Assembly (NCBI RefSeq): GCF_000182925.2
Contig: NC_026504.1
Span: forward strand, 682,001-746,000
Direction of reading: 5' to 3'
Origin: Neurospora crassa OR74A
Taxonomy: Eukaryota; Ascomycota; Sordariomycetes; Sordariales; Sordariaceae
DNA: 64,000 bases
The notes below the pieces were generated by a model. That model was not told the origin of the DNA. It worked only from the letters and a program-made list of their open reading frames with translations, and made no database searches. A program made the position numbers and the translations under genes. This document shows, one piece after another, positions 45,136 through 57,688 of this stretch; positions within the stretch are counted from its first letter, which is position 1; each line of letters starts with the position of its first letter.

Positions 45136-46616
45136 GGTCGCGGTTTCTGGGTGAACAATCTGACGGAAATCTTTTGGGCGATGAGAGAAGGAGTAGGACT
45201 TGTTGATGGAGGAGCGAGAAAGGACCTGACTTTAAGCATGCAGGAAGAGCAGCCAAGCGGGGCATCGTACGGAAGTCGGTATCCATGAGGTTGTATGGGC
45301 AGTCTTTGCTGGCTTTCCACTGTGGATAGCCTATGCAGAAAGAGTTGTATTCTCTGGATGGCCTTCCTGTTGTGGTCCCAGCAAAGGCAAGAAAGACCCT
45401 GTTGACACCTGCATCGACAAGGGGTTCTGACCCCTGCATACTGCCGTTACAACCATACTCGGCCCTCCGGCTGGACTCAATGAGGTGATCCACGTTACAT
45501 TCCTCCCAAAATCCTGACGGCTGGGATCCCCTTGGCAAGCCTCAACACATGCGTCGCCCACTGATGAAAGCTCTCGCGGATTGGGGCAAGTGAAGGGGCC
45601 GAGGAGGAGCGTGGTACATGAAGGGCGCTGGAGGCTGGGACAGTGGTGAGATACGTTGAATGCTCTGGGGAAGAAGAGAAATCTCTGGATGATGGATAAT
45701 ATGCCTTGTAGGGTCTGGTACCTGTTTGGCGAACAGAGATTGTTCGATACATCCCGTAAGTGTCCGGAGTGGGCGACTTACCAGAGCAATGAATGCCGAG
45801 GTCAAGCCCAAGTGTCTCGGCAGGAAATGATTCATGCTGGCTCAACGAAACTATAAGCTGAAATTGGCTTCAAAATGACGAATCGATAAAAATGATGTTT
45901 ATCACACAGATGTCCCTATGTAGGAACTCTACATGAACCCTAAAGTACAAATGACGGGGCTATGCAGTGATGCTCCCCGTCCAATTGATGCCAAGACTGC
46001 ACATGCGAGGCATCCCCGTCCATCAACGCATCATTCTGCCTCAACACTCCCTAGACACTCCTCCGTATATCCCCCATTATCTGAGTTCTATTTTCTGTAA
46101 ACAAGTATGAGGGATAAGGCACTCCTCTTGGGCGTGGAAGACCTGATGCCTCTTAATAATAAGCTCGCTTGATGCTGAAAAAGATGAGTGGACTTGCACA
46201 CTCGTGCATACAACACTACTGCCGAGCGAGCATACAAGCAGGACGTTGGATCCACGGGCTTCCCCAAACTAACAAGCATGCAAGCCACATCCTTGTGGAA
46301 CCAGCCCCTATTCATTGCCTCGACAACGTTCTGTCCACTGCGTGTTGAATTTGTAACAACACTCAGACATTGATACTTCAACAGTGGGAAGGTATGGGGG
46401 CTTATGCGGTATGATGACAACACCGAGACCCGTCAGAATTTTTGCTCAAGATAGCGCTAGTAGGTGATCTTGACCTCTGATTACACTGTGGTCAAGTAGA
46501 ATTGGGCGACAATAGGTAGCTATTGATGTGGGGGGAGGTTCCCACTGAGACTTTTCTATCTCGTGTCAGTAAAAACGTGGACGATTGCTACGTCGTATTT
46601 TCGAGTCTCACCTTAT
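45136..46616. other. MT7 upstream region, no recognised gene
   Basis: The left part is the MT7 promoter, including the shared block at 45316-45373. No coding region is supported in the rest; minus-strand frames at 45331-45845 have no motif. Confidence 0.45.
45316..45373 (-). promoter_or_regulatory. Proximal shared block upstream of MT7
   Basis: Read on the minus strand it contains ACAGGAAGGCCATCCAGAGA and then, 30 bp nearer the gene, the perfect palindrome TCCACAGTGGA (45326-45316) about 181 bp before the ATG. The same two parts in the same order lie at 2751-2805 upstream of MT1. Confidence 0.6.
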
Positions 46617-48656
46617 TCAAGCAGCCTCTTCCATTTCTAGTTCTTCATCATCGGCTTTCGCTGTTTCCATGGTGGCCTTGGCACGCCTGGGGCCCGGCTG
46701 AAAGTGTAGGCGGAGACGAAGGTCGGTTACACGTGATATCTTGGACGGTCCCGTTTGCTTAACCTTGACTATCACGAACGTGTCGTTGCCACTGCCCTGG
46801 ATGGAAACCTCGCACTCGTACTTATCGCGCTTCTGGGCTGTGGGGAGGTTGTCAAACAACACATAGGATCGATGTAGATCGACCGGGCTTCTTTCTGCCT
46901 TGCTTTTGGGTTTAGGCTCTGGGCACGTTTGCTTCGAGAATGGATTGTCCCATGGCCTGACGTGGTAGATAGGGTCACAGAGAAGACGAAACTGGGTACC
47001 TTCGACTTGGGGCCCTGCTCTTGTATACTTGTTTTGTCGGTACTCTTTGGCCACAATGTCCTTCAAGTATCACGGAGGATGTTAGCCTTTTGTGTGTGCT
47101 TCCGCAATATGATCACTGTCGGCCTCTGTTGGGCAATGACTTACATAATAAAGTATCATCGGAGCTTCATCCTCCCACTTTGGTGCACCCGGCCTTTTTC
47201 TTTGCAAGCCGATGCCGACCCCTTGAGTCATGAATTGTTCGGAAGTCAGAGCAATTTCGACTGCACGAGTTGCACCCCTGGTCAGTGATCCTTCTTCGGG
47301 TTCGTCGCAAACTGGCCAGATGACGGAACGCCCAAGCCCTGCTTGTCGAGCCAGATGGCTCAGATATGTTCGGAGGGAACAACATAAACCCCCACACTCC
47401 GGGCTTCCACCTGATATAATCACACTTCCCACAACATCTCGATCTTGAGTGAATTCTTTGACAAGCGCAAACTGCTGAGCTGCAACCTTGAATGGATGCC
47501 GGTACGCACTCATTTTGAAATGATAGAATTCCTGACCGGAAATCTCCAGTGATACAACTTCACCTGTATCGGTGGTGAAAAGTAACGGTCTTGACGAATG
47601 GAGGCCGAAGTATGTGCGATATCCGTCCAGCTCCCTGGTGATTCTTGTGATGTTAACACGTAAGCCGGCTCTTTCTCTTGTGGATAATACCCTGCCAATG
47701 TTTGACGACAGCAGGTCATCCACGTATTCAAGAAGATAATGCATCAGTAGCTCTTGACCTCCGCAAGCTCCTGTGTCACGATGAATTCTTAGTCAGACTC
47801 TGTAGCGAAGATACACGTGTCCAGACTTACCAAATGAGTCTCCGATCCGAAAAAATCGCTTGCTGGTGCCACCTCCTTCACCGCTCTCGTTGGGGCCTAC
47901 CCAGAACATTGAGCCATTCTAGAATGGAGACATCGAGTTACTAATTTGTACGAGGACTCCTAACTTGTTGGACTTACCATCATGTGACCTCCGAAGTCTA
48001 GGACCAGGACAACCTCCTCCTTGCCATCTGTACGAACAAGAGGACCAATCATCGCGTGAGCCCGTGCATCAGACTCTGTGATGAAGGTAACATGCTCTTG
48101 TACCGAAAGGGGATTATAGTCGAACGCTTCAGCAACCAGGTTGAGGTAGACCTTTTGGAACGAAGAGTTCCAGAGTGCCGGAATAGTGATACAGATCTGA
48201 TCTACCGTTTGATGTTCGGTAAAGGCTCGGCCCCAATCGTCTGCCAACACAGCGTCCTTTCTTGCGCGCATGTTTCTCAACATGGCTACAAGTGCGGATT
48301 TCATTCTTCCCCGTAATTCGGGCGAATCATAGATTGCGAGCTCCTGCGCCATCGGATGTTTCGCGACAGTCTTGTCCAGCTCTTGCGCGAGTAAGTAAAC
48401 CCCGTACTTAAGAGGTACGGGCTCGAACTCTCGCCAACTGACATCAGCGTCATACGCTGGGGCATCATCGTCAAGAGGGTAGCCGTTAGCCAGGAAGTCG
48501 AAGCGATGCCACGCTGTGCCGCCAACGCCTGATGGTACAGCGGGACCAATAGCGCGTACCAAGGTCTCGTATATAGGGTCATCCGGGCACGTGGAAGGGC
48601 AGACAACGGTAATCCGGCTACCGAAACATCCTAAATCGATACCGATGAGTTGTTTC
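46617..48656 (-). CDS. Hsp70-like protein (HspB), first exon unresolved
   Basis: Supported exons are 48656-47978, 47918-47831, 47770-47145 and 47060-46617, about 612 aa without the start. The phosphate-1 loop LIGIDLGCFGS lies just inside the first listed exon, which begins at an ACATAG acceptor in phase 2. A short upstream exon carrying the ATG is therefore needed, as in HspA, but I could not place it. Phosphate-2 is VLVLDFGGHMM and the adenosine loop is VIISGGSPECGG, where the sequence diverges from HspC. QGVGIGLQ and WEDEAPMILYYV lead to the C-terminal 148-codon exon with LLCDPIYHVRP, HRSYVLFDNLP and KYECEV. The protein ends in an acidic tail (DDEELEMEEAA). It belongs to the HSPA12-like, Hsp70-related group of fungi. 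The C-terminal domain replaces the usual substrate-binding domain. Confidence 0.85.
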
Positions 48657-50702
48657 CTATGTCGTTGGATATCAATCTACCGTTAGCAATTGTCGTATCT
48701 TCTAGGAGGCAGGTGTACCAACGGCCAAATTCTTTCCGGCTGTGCGGGCCTGAGTTTTGGATCATTCAGTACATCCATTGCGGACAAACTGGTATCGTCG
48801 TGGTAGAGCAAGGCTTAAACTCTTGGGCCAGAGGGGGCGCGCGCATATGAGAATACTGATTTCGACGAGCGATGCAGCGATATGGATTACTACCTCCAAA
48901 GTAGAATCCACTGCAACGAGTGCGAGGCGGCCGTTCCAGAAGCGAAAAAAAAAAAAAAAAAAAAAAAAAAAAGCCCAGGGAAAAGTGGCGGGGCGCTTGT
49001 GATCCGAATTGCCACGGTTAGTCGTACGAGTGATGCGATTGTAGCAAAACCGTTTTCTACTGAAGTCGAACGGCAGTGAAGGGTTCAAAGCTCGTAATGG
49101 ATTAGGTTATGGGTCAGGTACCGATAAAGGTGATAACGCAAGGTCCGAGGCTACGGTTCGCCCGGCAACTTCAGCTCCCGTCCAAAATACTGGAACCGGT
49201 GAGCGATGGCAGAAAGAGGAAGGCAAAGGTTCAGTGCCCCTGTGGAAGAAAACCTGCGTACCTCCCTTCAACTTGCAGTACTGTATTGAACGACTGCGAA
49301 GCCGGTGCCGTTTCGTGGAGTTACTGCCCCACCGAGCCATTCCCTGGAGGGCAGGAACTTTCCTCACTCTTCCCCCCTGCGATACGTACCTGCTTTTCAC
49401 GCATCCAACCTTCAAGATGACTTTACGCACACCGATGATGGCAACTGCCTCCAAGACAAGGCGTCTTTGTTTGCAAATTTGTGTCATGTCCGATGTATCT
49501 AACAATGCCCTGAATTTCTTGGACATGCTCTGTCTGCTGAAGAAAAGAGAAAACGAACAAACGGAAGAATTAGAAGACATGGCCTTTGGTCACTCACTGA
49601 AAGCGAATGAGGGCCCGGACGAAGAACTTGACGAGAACATCTTCTTGTGGTACAATTGATCCGTTGTAGTACATCTTTGGAGTCAATAATCAGATGGTGG
49701 TGTAATAGAAACCTTCCAGCCGAAGGCAGCTATCCAAGTAGTGCTAGAACGGTGTGCAGAGTCTGGAGATAAAACCTGAAATCATAATGGGGGGCGCGGG
49801 AACTGCTCTTGAAGCAATATGATCAGGTAGGGTTGTCGTAGTGTCGTTCGTACCTCTAGAGTAGGTACTTATGCTTCATGTTATCCAAGATATCAAACAC
49901 GGCTGCAGTCCGAATATGCAAACTCTTTTCATCCTGACGATGAAAGGAATTAAATAGACCGACCAAGTGAGAAAATTGACACGAAGAAAAAGATGTTGAC
50001 CGTGACTCCGTCAAATGGATACAGAATGTTATTCTATTCAGACAAAAGAAAGCGTTTGAAGTACGTTTTATCTTTTCATATCGCCTTCCTTGCTACTGAC
50101 TTAGTTCAACTAATTTCACTCTTTCCGATAACTGCTGGTTGATTCTTCATACGTTTATTGCTTCTCAGCATTTCTAGCTTCAGCTGACTTGCTCTTTCCT
50201 AATGAATCGCATCAACCACAGTCTGGCTTTCAATCTTGCTCATTTCCATCTTGCTGCACAATGCCTTCATCCCTTCCTTTTCTTCTTTTTATTGGTATTT
50301 CGCACAGCGGCAGAACGTCCCTGTCCATTATTTCGTGTGTCTGGTGTCCCTTGTCTATGTAGGATTACTACTGGCCTATCAATTGCCTTCATATTCATTC
50401 ATTCTCTTAGGTTCTCACGCTATATTCGCTCTCACACCACTCCTCGGACTTGGATCGTCTTGATTTTTCACATATTTTGTGGCTCTATATTTCCCGGCAT
50501 GGGGAACCAGTGAGACTCCCTTGGCGCGAAATCTTTCTCCGTTCATCTTGTACTGGTATAGGTATATGTACACGTTTATCTACAGTGTCCTTGAACGAAC
50601 GTCTAATCAATCTTTCATCCCTGCTGCCATCCCAGCCTCTTCATGTTGCAGCAGAACACGACTTTAACGTAAACACCATTCAAGGTAGTTTCGTTCAACG
50701 TT
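48657..50702. other. No recognised gene between HspB and HspC
   Basis: The left part should hold the missing first exon of HspB; one candidate ATG on the minus strand near 48780 opens MDVLNDPKLRPAQPERIWPL but its splice phase does not fit. A 28-A run lies at 48945. The remaining frames, including a 141-codon one at 49234-49659, have no motif. Confidence 0.45.
48945..48972. repeat. Homopolymer, 28 A
   Basis: An uninterrupted run of 28 adenines in non-coding sequence, followed by GCCCAGGG. No gene-derived sequence was recognised directly before it, so a retrocopy tail is not supported. Confidence 0.9.
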
Positions 50703-52791
50703 TCAGGCCACATCCTCCATCTCAACATCATCCTCAGAACCCTCCATCTCGTCGTCTTCTTCAGTCGCTAGGCCGAGGAAGAGATCCGGAACGGCATCTC
50801 TGAGCGGGACGCCTCTTTTCCCTGGGAGAATGCACCTTGTGCCGTTGTCGAAATATAGAGGGATTTCCCACACCGAGTCAGGAAATTCATCGACGATGCT
50901 GAGCGTCATCGCCATTTTGTCGCCTCCATCATGAAATCCCACCCTGCACTCGTACTGACGGTTGCGAGGGTTGAGAGGTAACCTCTCGATAAGGTCATAG
51001 CTCCTTTTATGGTCAATTCCCCTCAAGGGTCCGCGTTTCTTGACTTCGTCTTGCCCATAAAATGGGTCGCAGACCAATCGCAGACGGTCACCGGCTTGCA
51101 TGGGGATCACGCAAGTCGGGAAGACTTCCTGCTTTGCTTCGACGTTCTACTCATGTATACCTCGTCAGTATGATTGCTGGTATTGAGCGGCTTCATAAAG
51201 ATCCAACTCACGTAGAAATAGAGCAGGTAGGCTTTATTGTCCCAGTCGCCCCGCCCCTCCTCTTGTCCTGCCTGCCTCATCTGCAGGCCAATTGCAGCGC
51301 CCTGTTGCAAAAATTGACGCACGGTCAACATCATAAGATCTCCATAGAGGACTCCAATTGCGCAGCGCACAAGACTGTCGATATCAACATAATTAGCTGG
51401 GTAAATAGAATTTTTGAAAGGGTTGAAACCTACTCCTCGCTAACCGTCCGCTTGTTTACCAGCAAAGCCGGATCCAGGCGGTACAACTGGACCAAACTGT
51501 CCAGCCTCAGCCCAAAAGCCTTGTTCATGAGGCTGCCTCCAGCCATGACCACAAGGGGATTTGGCCTGCCCCGGCGCTTGTGGCTCTTGGCAAGCGCCTT
51601 GAGCCTCTTTTCGACCTCTTCAATCGCGGGCTGGAAGGCCTTTTCCCAGCATTGGTCGATGATATCCTTCGTCAGACGAATGGCGCCGCCACCAATACCA
51701 TTTGAACCCGAGTCAAAAAATTCGAATGTCTCCTCGTCGCGGGCAGTTGGTGAACCAGGGCCATAGTGGGCCCTGCGGCTTCGGATCTTGACAAGAAGCT
51801 GGGCTTTGGCATTATCGCTCAAGGGAACCTCATGATTGTCAATTCGGTACTTCTCGCAGGCCGACAGAATGTAATCAACCATATGTTCGGTCCCGCTACC
51901 GACTCCTAGACAAAAGGGTTGGGTCAGAAGAATCCTAGGTTTGAGAATAGTAGGTAGGAAACCCATACCAAAGGGCTTGCCCATGCGGAAAAAGTTCAAT
52001 GTCTCGCCCCGTTTTGAGTTGATCCAGTATTGGCAGCCGTTCTACCCAAAAACATGTTAGTCATGTCATCACACTCGGAGGTCTGTTGCATTCTTCGCAG
52101 GCATGAGAGAAAATTGGTCATCACTTACCATGTTGTGGCCGCCAAAATCGAAGACCAGCATAACACGATGCTCGCCTGGCTTGAGCTGGGCAATTGCTTC
52201 GTTCTCATAATGTTTGCTGCGAACCAGAAAATGAGCAAGGGCTTCGGCCTCAAAGGAAAACCGTATACGATCATGTGCTGTCTCGGCATCCCAACCAAAT
52301 GATTCCGCGAGGATGGAACGGTATTGCCCCTCGAACCTCAAGTCCCATTGTGATGGGACCGTAACGCGGAGTTTTCCGACTCTCCAGGGCGCCCGCTTAG
52401 TCTTGATGGTCTCCTCGACTTTGCCAATGAGCCATCTGAACATCTGTACAAGTCCTAGGCGTAACTTTCTTCTGAAGTCCTCTCTATTGCGGTCATCTTC
52501 CTCAATCATTCTTCGCAGAAGAGGATACTCCTTTTTGAGAGTCTTTGGTGCATCTGAGAGGATGTAGAATGCATATTTGAGGGACACACTCAGACGGCCA
52601 TCGTCGTCGAGACTTTGCTTGTGAATTTGCGCCGAGTCAATGTCGTCGAAATGGTCAAAAACATAGCCATGGGCTGAGAAGGCGTATCCGTCGGCCGCAT
52701 CCTCTCCGTTGTAGATCATCATGATTTCTTCAGACTCATCTGGTGGCGAAATGGTTGCCCGGATACCGGAGCTTCCCAGATCTATACCCAT
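50703..52791 (-). CDS. Hsp70-like protein (HspC)
   Basis: Five exons (52791-52129, 52041-51969, 51905-51434, 51374-51212, 51146-50703) give about 604 aa. The start is set at MGIDLGSSG, which is the phosphate-1 loop itself; an in-frame ATG 33 bp upstream or a small upstream exon is possible, since HspA has one. Phosphate-2 is LVFDFGGHNM and the adenosine loop is VMAGGSLMNKAF, all intact, so ATP binding is likely. An intron at 51433-51375 splits the segment before VRCAIGVLYGDL. QGAAIGLQMRQ and WDNKAYLLYFY precede the C-terminal 148-codon exon, with LVCDPFYGQD, HKRSYDLIERLP and an acidic tail (EEDDEMEGSEDD). The last exon is the same length as in HspB (444 nt), which supports both models. Confidence 0.87.
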
Positions 52792-52824
52792 GAGAATCTC
52801 TTGACTGTGAAAGGCAAAGAACAA

Positions 52825-54212
52825 AAAATGTCAGTTCTCATTATGTGATCTTGAAGCACCTAGCTGATCTCGGCACGAGATGGAGATCATCGCTTTTTTT
52901 GTGTTTTTGTTGTACTGGTTGGGTAAGGAACCTACGTGTCCGGACCACGAGTGTGCACAACAGGCTTAGCAGCTTTACGCGTCGGCTGCGTTGTCGTTGC
53001 CTTTTTACTACTGGTACGTTGCGCTGCGGCGGCTTTTCCCTGCCGTGTTCGTCTTTGCATCGTGCCTCTCTGTAAATGACGCCGGAACGGGGCAGGATGA
53101 CCTCTTGAGCGTAAGTGCTGCGAGTGACACGCGTAGGGTAGACAAGTTGTGGGCTATGAGAGAACCCAGATGATGTTGAGAATGGGGCGGTTGGGCAACT
53201 TCAAAGCAGATATCGAGCTCAGAGTTGATGCCACATACGTTTGTGCGTAGGAAAAGAACGAGCACAAAATTCCAGATTAACAAACACCAGTGGGCTGGTG
53301 GGTCGCTGGCAAGTGAAGTGAAGTGAAGTGAAGTGAAGGGGAGCCCTAAAGGTCGATGTGCTTACCATACCAACGAAATGGGACGATTTCGGGTGCCATA
53401 CAGTTGTCAGCCAATCTATGACAGAAGAAATCAGAGTTTTCAGTGCAGCCAGGCGCCGAGCCCATTCACTTCGACATCGACATCGGATGGACGAGACATG
53501 AAGCCGCGGTGAATGAGCCAAAGCACAGAGGGGAAGTTGCCCGCCCCGGGAATTTCGATATGGGCGTAGACGACGAAATGACATGACAGCACAGATTAGC
53601 CCAGACAAAGGACCGAATTAGCTCAAGGGGTAGTTATCAAGTGAACGATACATTAGCGTGTAGAACACTAAATGCCAGTACAGGAAGGGAATAGCCACAG
53701 GCCCTGTTCGTCAAGTTGAACGGTATCTATTTTACAAGTGGAGGTCGCTTAGGTTCCCCAAGTCTCATGAATGCCAAGACACGGTCGATTGGTCGAACGG
53801 CAAGGGATCTCATCGAAGTCAATTCACTTGCAAATAGAGGGGAACATATGTAGACAATAGGAGATGACCGGGTCATTGCATTGGCAACAACCCCACAAAG
53901 TGCTGGAGATCCACACCATGGACACAGTGAATGACATCTTTTGCCCTTTTATTCTCATCTTATTCAACATACGCGAGAGACAGCCAACGAGAACAATAGC
54001 CAAACTGTGCCTATTGTGGGGTGGGTACCTGTGTCAAATCGCCAACGTGCACGGCACGGCATCTCTTCCAAATCCCTTCCTCTTAACTTGCTCTTCTCCC
54101 ATTACCTGACCCAGCTTCGGACTTCAACCTTTTACGATTTTCTCTCCATCCGTCATCATCTTGCCTCGAACGATCTCAACTCTCAGCACTTGAACTTTCC
54201 AGACTCGACCAT
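52825..54212. other. No recognised gene
   Basis: The region between the divergent HspC and KGKGKA paralog 2 genes. It contains a GTGAA microsatellite and only short frames. The right end is pyrimidine-rich, as fungal promoters often are. Confidence 0.45.
53312..53337. repeat. Microsatellite (GTGAA)5
   Basis: AAGTGAAGTGAAGTGAAGTG followed by AAGTGAAG: five consecutive copies of a 5-bp unit in non-coding DNA. Confidence 0.85.
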
Positions 54213-54338
54213 ATGAGAATCATTCGGTCACTCACACATCCAACGCCGCCACTAGATACCCTGCTTTGCTTCTTCATCTGGCTTCTAGCATTAATCGCCT
54301 CTGATTATTTCACCAGCGTACCCAATCAAGTTGCAAAG

Positions 54339-56704
54339 ATGACTGCTCCTCGGGAATGGGGTGTCAAGACATGGGGCGTGGCGGACAAGAGCAGCGTCCC
54401 GTTCGAGATATCCGAAATCTATTATCCCACAGCACGAGCGATCGACGCCGTACTAGCAAGGTATTTCGACATCAGAGCCAACCTTCATGCAGACATTCTC
54501 GAAGCGCTGCGAGAGTACGAGAAGGGAGTGGAAGCGATCAGGGAATGCAAGAAAGAGTACGATGCCATCCTTGAAGAGATGGCCACAGTCCACAACTTGC
54601 CCAACAGAGCCCAGCGCATTTCTGAGAGTCGTCCATGGCTCGTCTACTGGAATACGCCCGACTACTGGATCGAGGGCGCTACCGGACTGAGGCTGGAGAT
54701 CAAGCCAGGTCCCAAGCACAAATGGCACAATGAGTGGAGGGAAAGATTGATGACAGCAGAAGCATGCTATGGTCCACAAGGACTGCCTGCTTACCCTCCG
54801 TTCAACGTTTCTCCGCATTGGGTCGGTCGTGCCCACCCTCAGCCCCTTTATATCGCACAGCAACAAGAGCCGCAGCAGGAGCAGGCGCAGCAAGAGCAGC
54901 AGGAGGAGCAGGAGCAGCAACAGCAGCAACAGAAGGAGACGCAGCAGGAGCAGCAGGAGCAGGTAGAGCAAAAGCAGGCCAGCTCAACTGAGGCAGGTCC
55001 ATCCCGGCCGCCCCCACAGCCCGTTGCCAATCCGGAAGAGGCGGCTTCCTCCTTGTCTCGTTCGTCCAGCGCCCTCAACACAGCTTCCAGCGCTCGCCTT
55101 GCTGGGCAACCATCTTCCCCCGAGCACACTCGCTCTCCCTCGGAAGGGCCGTCGGATACCAACACTCGGCCGACTAAGCTCGACAAAGGGAAGGGCAAGG
55201 CCGTCGATACTCCCCACAAGAATAACATTACGACCACCGCTGCCATCTCTGGCTCCTCGTCTACATCTGCCACTGACTCAGTCCCTGCTCTCATCATTGC
55301 GGTACCGCCAAGTACCAACGACACTAGGCCCACCAAGCTCGACAAAGGGAAGGGAAAGGCCGTCGATACCCCTGGCAGCAGCACCACCACGGCCACCGCT
55401 GGCACCGTGATCATTGACTCCTCGTCCACTGCCGTTGGGTCTCCATCTACATCTGCCGCTGCTCCTGTCTCCGCTTCTGGCCCTTCTATTGCGGGACCGT
55501 CCATCACCGGAAATACGATCGACAACCCCGCTAGTAACACCAGCAACAAGAGTAGCACAACTAACAGCAACTCCACTGACACCATCATTCCCACTCCAAC
55601 CAGCAAAGTAGAGAGCGATCAGGAAGCCGTCGCAAACGATGCCAAAGACAAGAGCACCGCAAACGTGCAACGCAGAGCGACCAAGATCAAGATCATCCCT
55701 CCTGGTAGCAAGAAAGACGTCAAAGGCAAAGGTAAAGCGGTCGACCCACCCAGCCACGTTAACAACAATGCCCACAAGATTACCAAGCCCAGCGGTAGCA
55801 AGGAGCCCGCGGCCGTTGCTACAAACAGAATCATCAAGCGCTCGCAAGTGGTCAAAGGAAAGTACTGGGCTTTCAAGCTTGATTCCTCCATGTTTACGAA
55901 AGACGGCAGAATCAGGGCGGAGTTTTCTAATGACAAGGGAAACAACAAGAGCTTGGCCAAAGAAAAGGTTAGGCCGACGGTGTCTGACAGTGCCAATGAC
56001 AATGGCGAAGGCAGCAGCAGCATGGCCAGTAGCAGCAAGACCGCCACGGCCATCAACAATGGCAATGACGACAACTCCGACGACGAGCTGGCCCTTGGCC
56101 GAGAGAGTGATGACTACGACAGTGGCAGCGAAACGGACGATAGCAAAGACAGTACCTATACCCTCACGGACAAAGCCAAGAAGGGTAAAGTCACTACCGC
56201 CGCCGCCGCCGCCACTACGGCATCCAGCTCCGACTCAAGCTCCAACAAGCGCAAACGCGCCACTACCGACACAGGCGACGAAGAACAAACCGCCTATTAT
56301 GTCCTCCGCTGTCCACTCGATCGTAATTGCATGTCTCAATCCGACGCCACCCACAACGATCCGGAAGACAGCAAAGGGGTCTTTTGCCGGCACCCCTTCA
56401 AAAGGCGCCGCGCAATGAAACACATCGAAACATGCCAGTTACATGAGGAACTTCGTAGTGAAAGACAAATATGGGAGAATTGTTGTTTGAGGGGTAAGTC
56501 TTTTTTCGCTCCTCTTTCCTTGTTTCGTCATAATGAGTACATGCTCACCGTCAGACAGTTGTCCCTGATCGAAAGAACACGCCTGTCAACGATGAATGGG
56601 CTATGAGACACAACAGGACTTTGATCCGAAGCTTAGTCCACAAGGCCGGGGGCGGAAAAAGGGCAAGGGAGAAGATGGAGAAGGAGCTGGAGGAGGATCT
56701 TTGA
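54339..56704 (+). CDS. Large disordered 'KGKGKA' repeat protein with Cys-His C-terminal motif, paralog 2
   Basis: Two exons (54339-56493, 56559-56704) give 766 aa. The start MTAPREWGVKTWG was chosen as the counterpart of the paralog's; an ATG at 54213 would add a hydrophobic 42-residue extension that the paralog lacks. Residues about 45-95 are a coiled coil (GVEAIRECKKEYDAILEEM), aligned with IRECKQEYQAQLEEL in the paralog. A Gln-rich tract is near 180-215. Three KGKGKAVD motifs follow in a Ser-Thr-Pro desert. The conserved C-terminus has IIKRSQVVKGKYWAFKLDSS, YYVLRCPLDRNC, CRHPFKRRRAMKHIETC and, after the intron, TPVNDEWAMRHNRTL. The 65-nt intron is supported because splicing restores the alignment to PVDEKWALKNNREL. 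The function is unknown. Confidence 0.85.
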
Positions 56705-57688
56705 TCTTGCTTCTTCCTTGTTTTCCTTTCCTCCTCGATCATCTTGGAACGTGTGTTGTTTGTTTCAGCTCGTTGATTTTTGTCGGCCTTTGTGTGAGGA
56801 TTGAAGCTTAAAGGTCAAAATTGAGCAAGGAGTTTTGGTGTTATGGCGTTATGAAGTTATAGTATGATTGATGACAAGCAAGGAGCCGAAAACAAGGCGA
56901 TTTGGTACAAGAGGCATTGGCTCGGGCAAAAACAAGCCTTGAGAAACTGTTGTACGCGCAGGCTCGGCGAAGAGAAGCTTTTAGACACTGCTTCGTACAT
57001 ATACAAGGTTCAAAAATAGGGTTTGCAGATATTTCACGTACTGCTGGAAGCTGGACAGGCGTCGAAGATCGAGTCGCGATGTTAGAACAGTTAGTATCAG
57101 TTACACAGAGTTTTCGAATACAAGGACATTGAACAACTCATCAGAAACAGCTACCGTTCGGCCTATGTTAATGATCTTCACAGAGAGAGCATGACATGGA
57201 AGATGTTCATTGGCAACTGAAGACACCGATGACGAAAACATTTCTCCCGTTTTAGTTCCGCTGTTCGGACTGTCAAGGCCTATCTATCATCAGCGACCGA
57301 ACGACTTGATGGACTAGAGGGTTGGAGAAATGCTTCGTTTCTGGTCATTCAAGATACTACTAATTATCCAAATACTCCAAACCAGGCCATTACGTCCATC
57401 CAAACCACATCCACCAAACGAGATACCGCCTCTTCCTCCAAGCGTTCCATATCCTACACACCATATCCTAACAGTATCCTACAATATCCTACAACATTTC
57501 CAACCAGAAAACCCCTTTCAGGCGAAGAAATCCGTCAAGTCAAGGCCACTGCCAGCCAACAATTTTGCCACATCCTGTCCCTCCTTGGCCAACACCATGA
57601 CCTCGTTGAATCCCAACTCGGAACCAATGCTCAAACCTATTTCCATGGCTACCAAGCCCATTCCTACAGCTTTCCAGCCTATGGCGAG
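56705..57688. other. No recognised gene
   Basis: The intergenic stretch between two convergent genes. Only short open frames and no motif. Confidence 0.5.

Noticed and set aside
53312-53337. GTGAA repeats as a possible coding repeat (SLHFT)
   Set aside because: The open frame exists only because a 5-bp unit repeats; there is no flanking coding signal.
54848-55606. 252-codon minus-strand open frame, Val/Leu/Cys-rich
   Set aside because: It is antisense to the Gln/Ser/Thr repeats of KGKGKA paralog 2, with no independent evidence.
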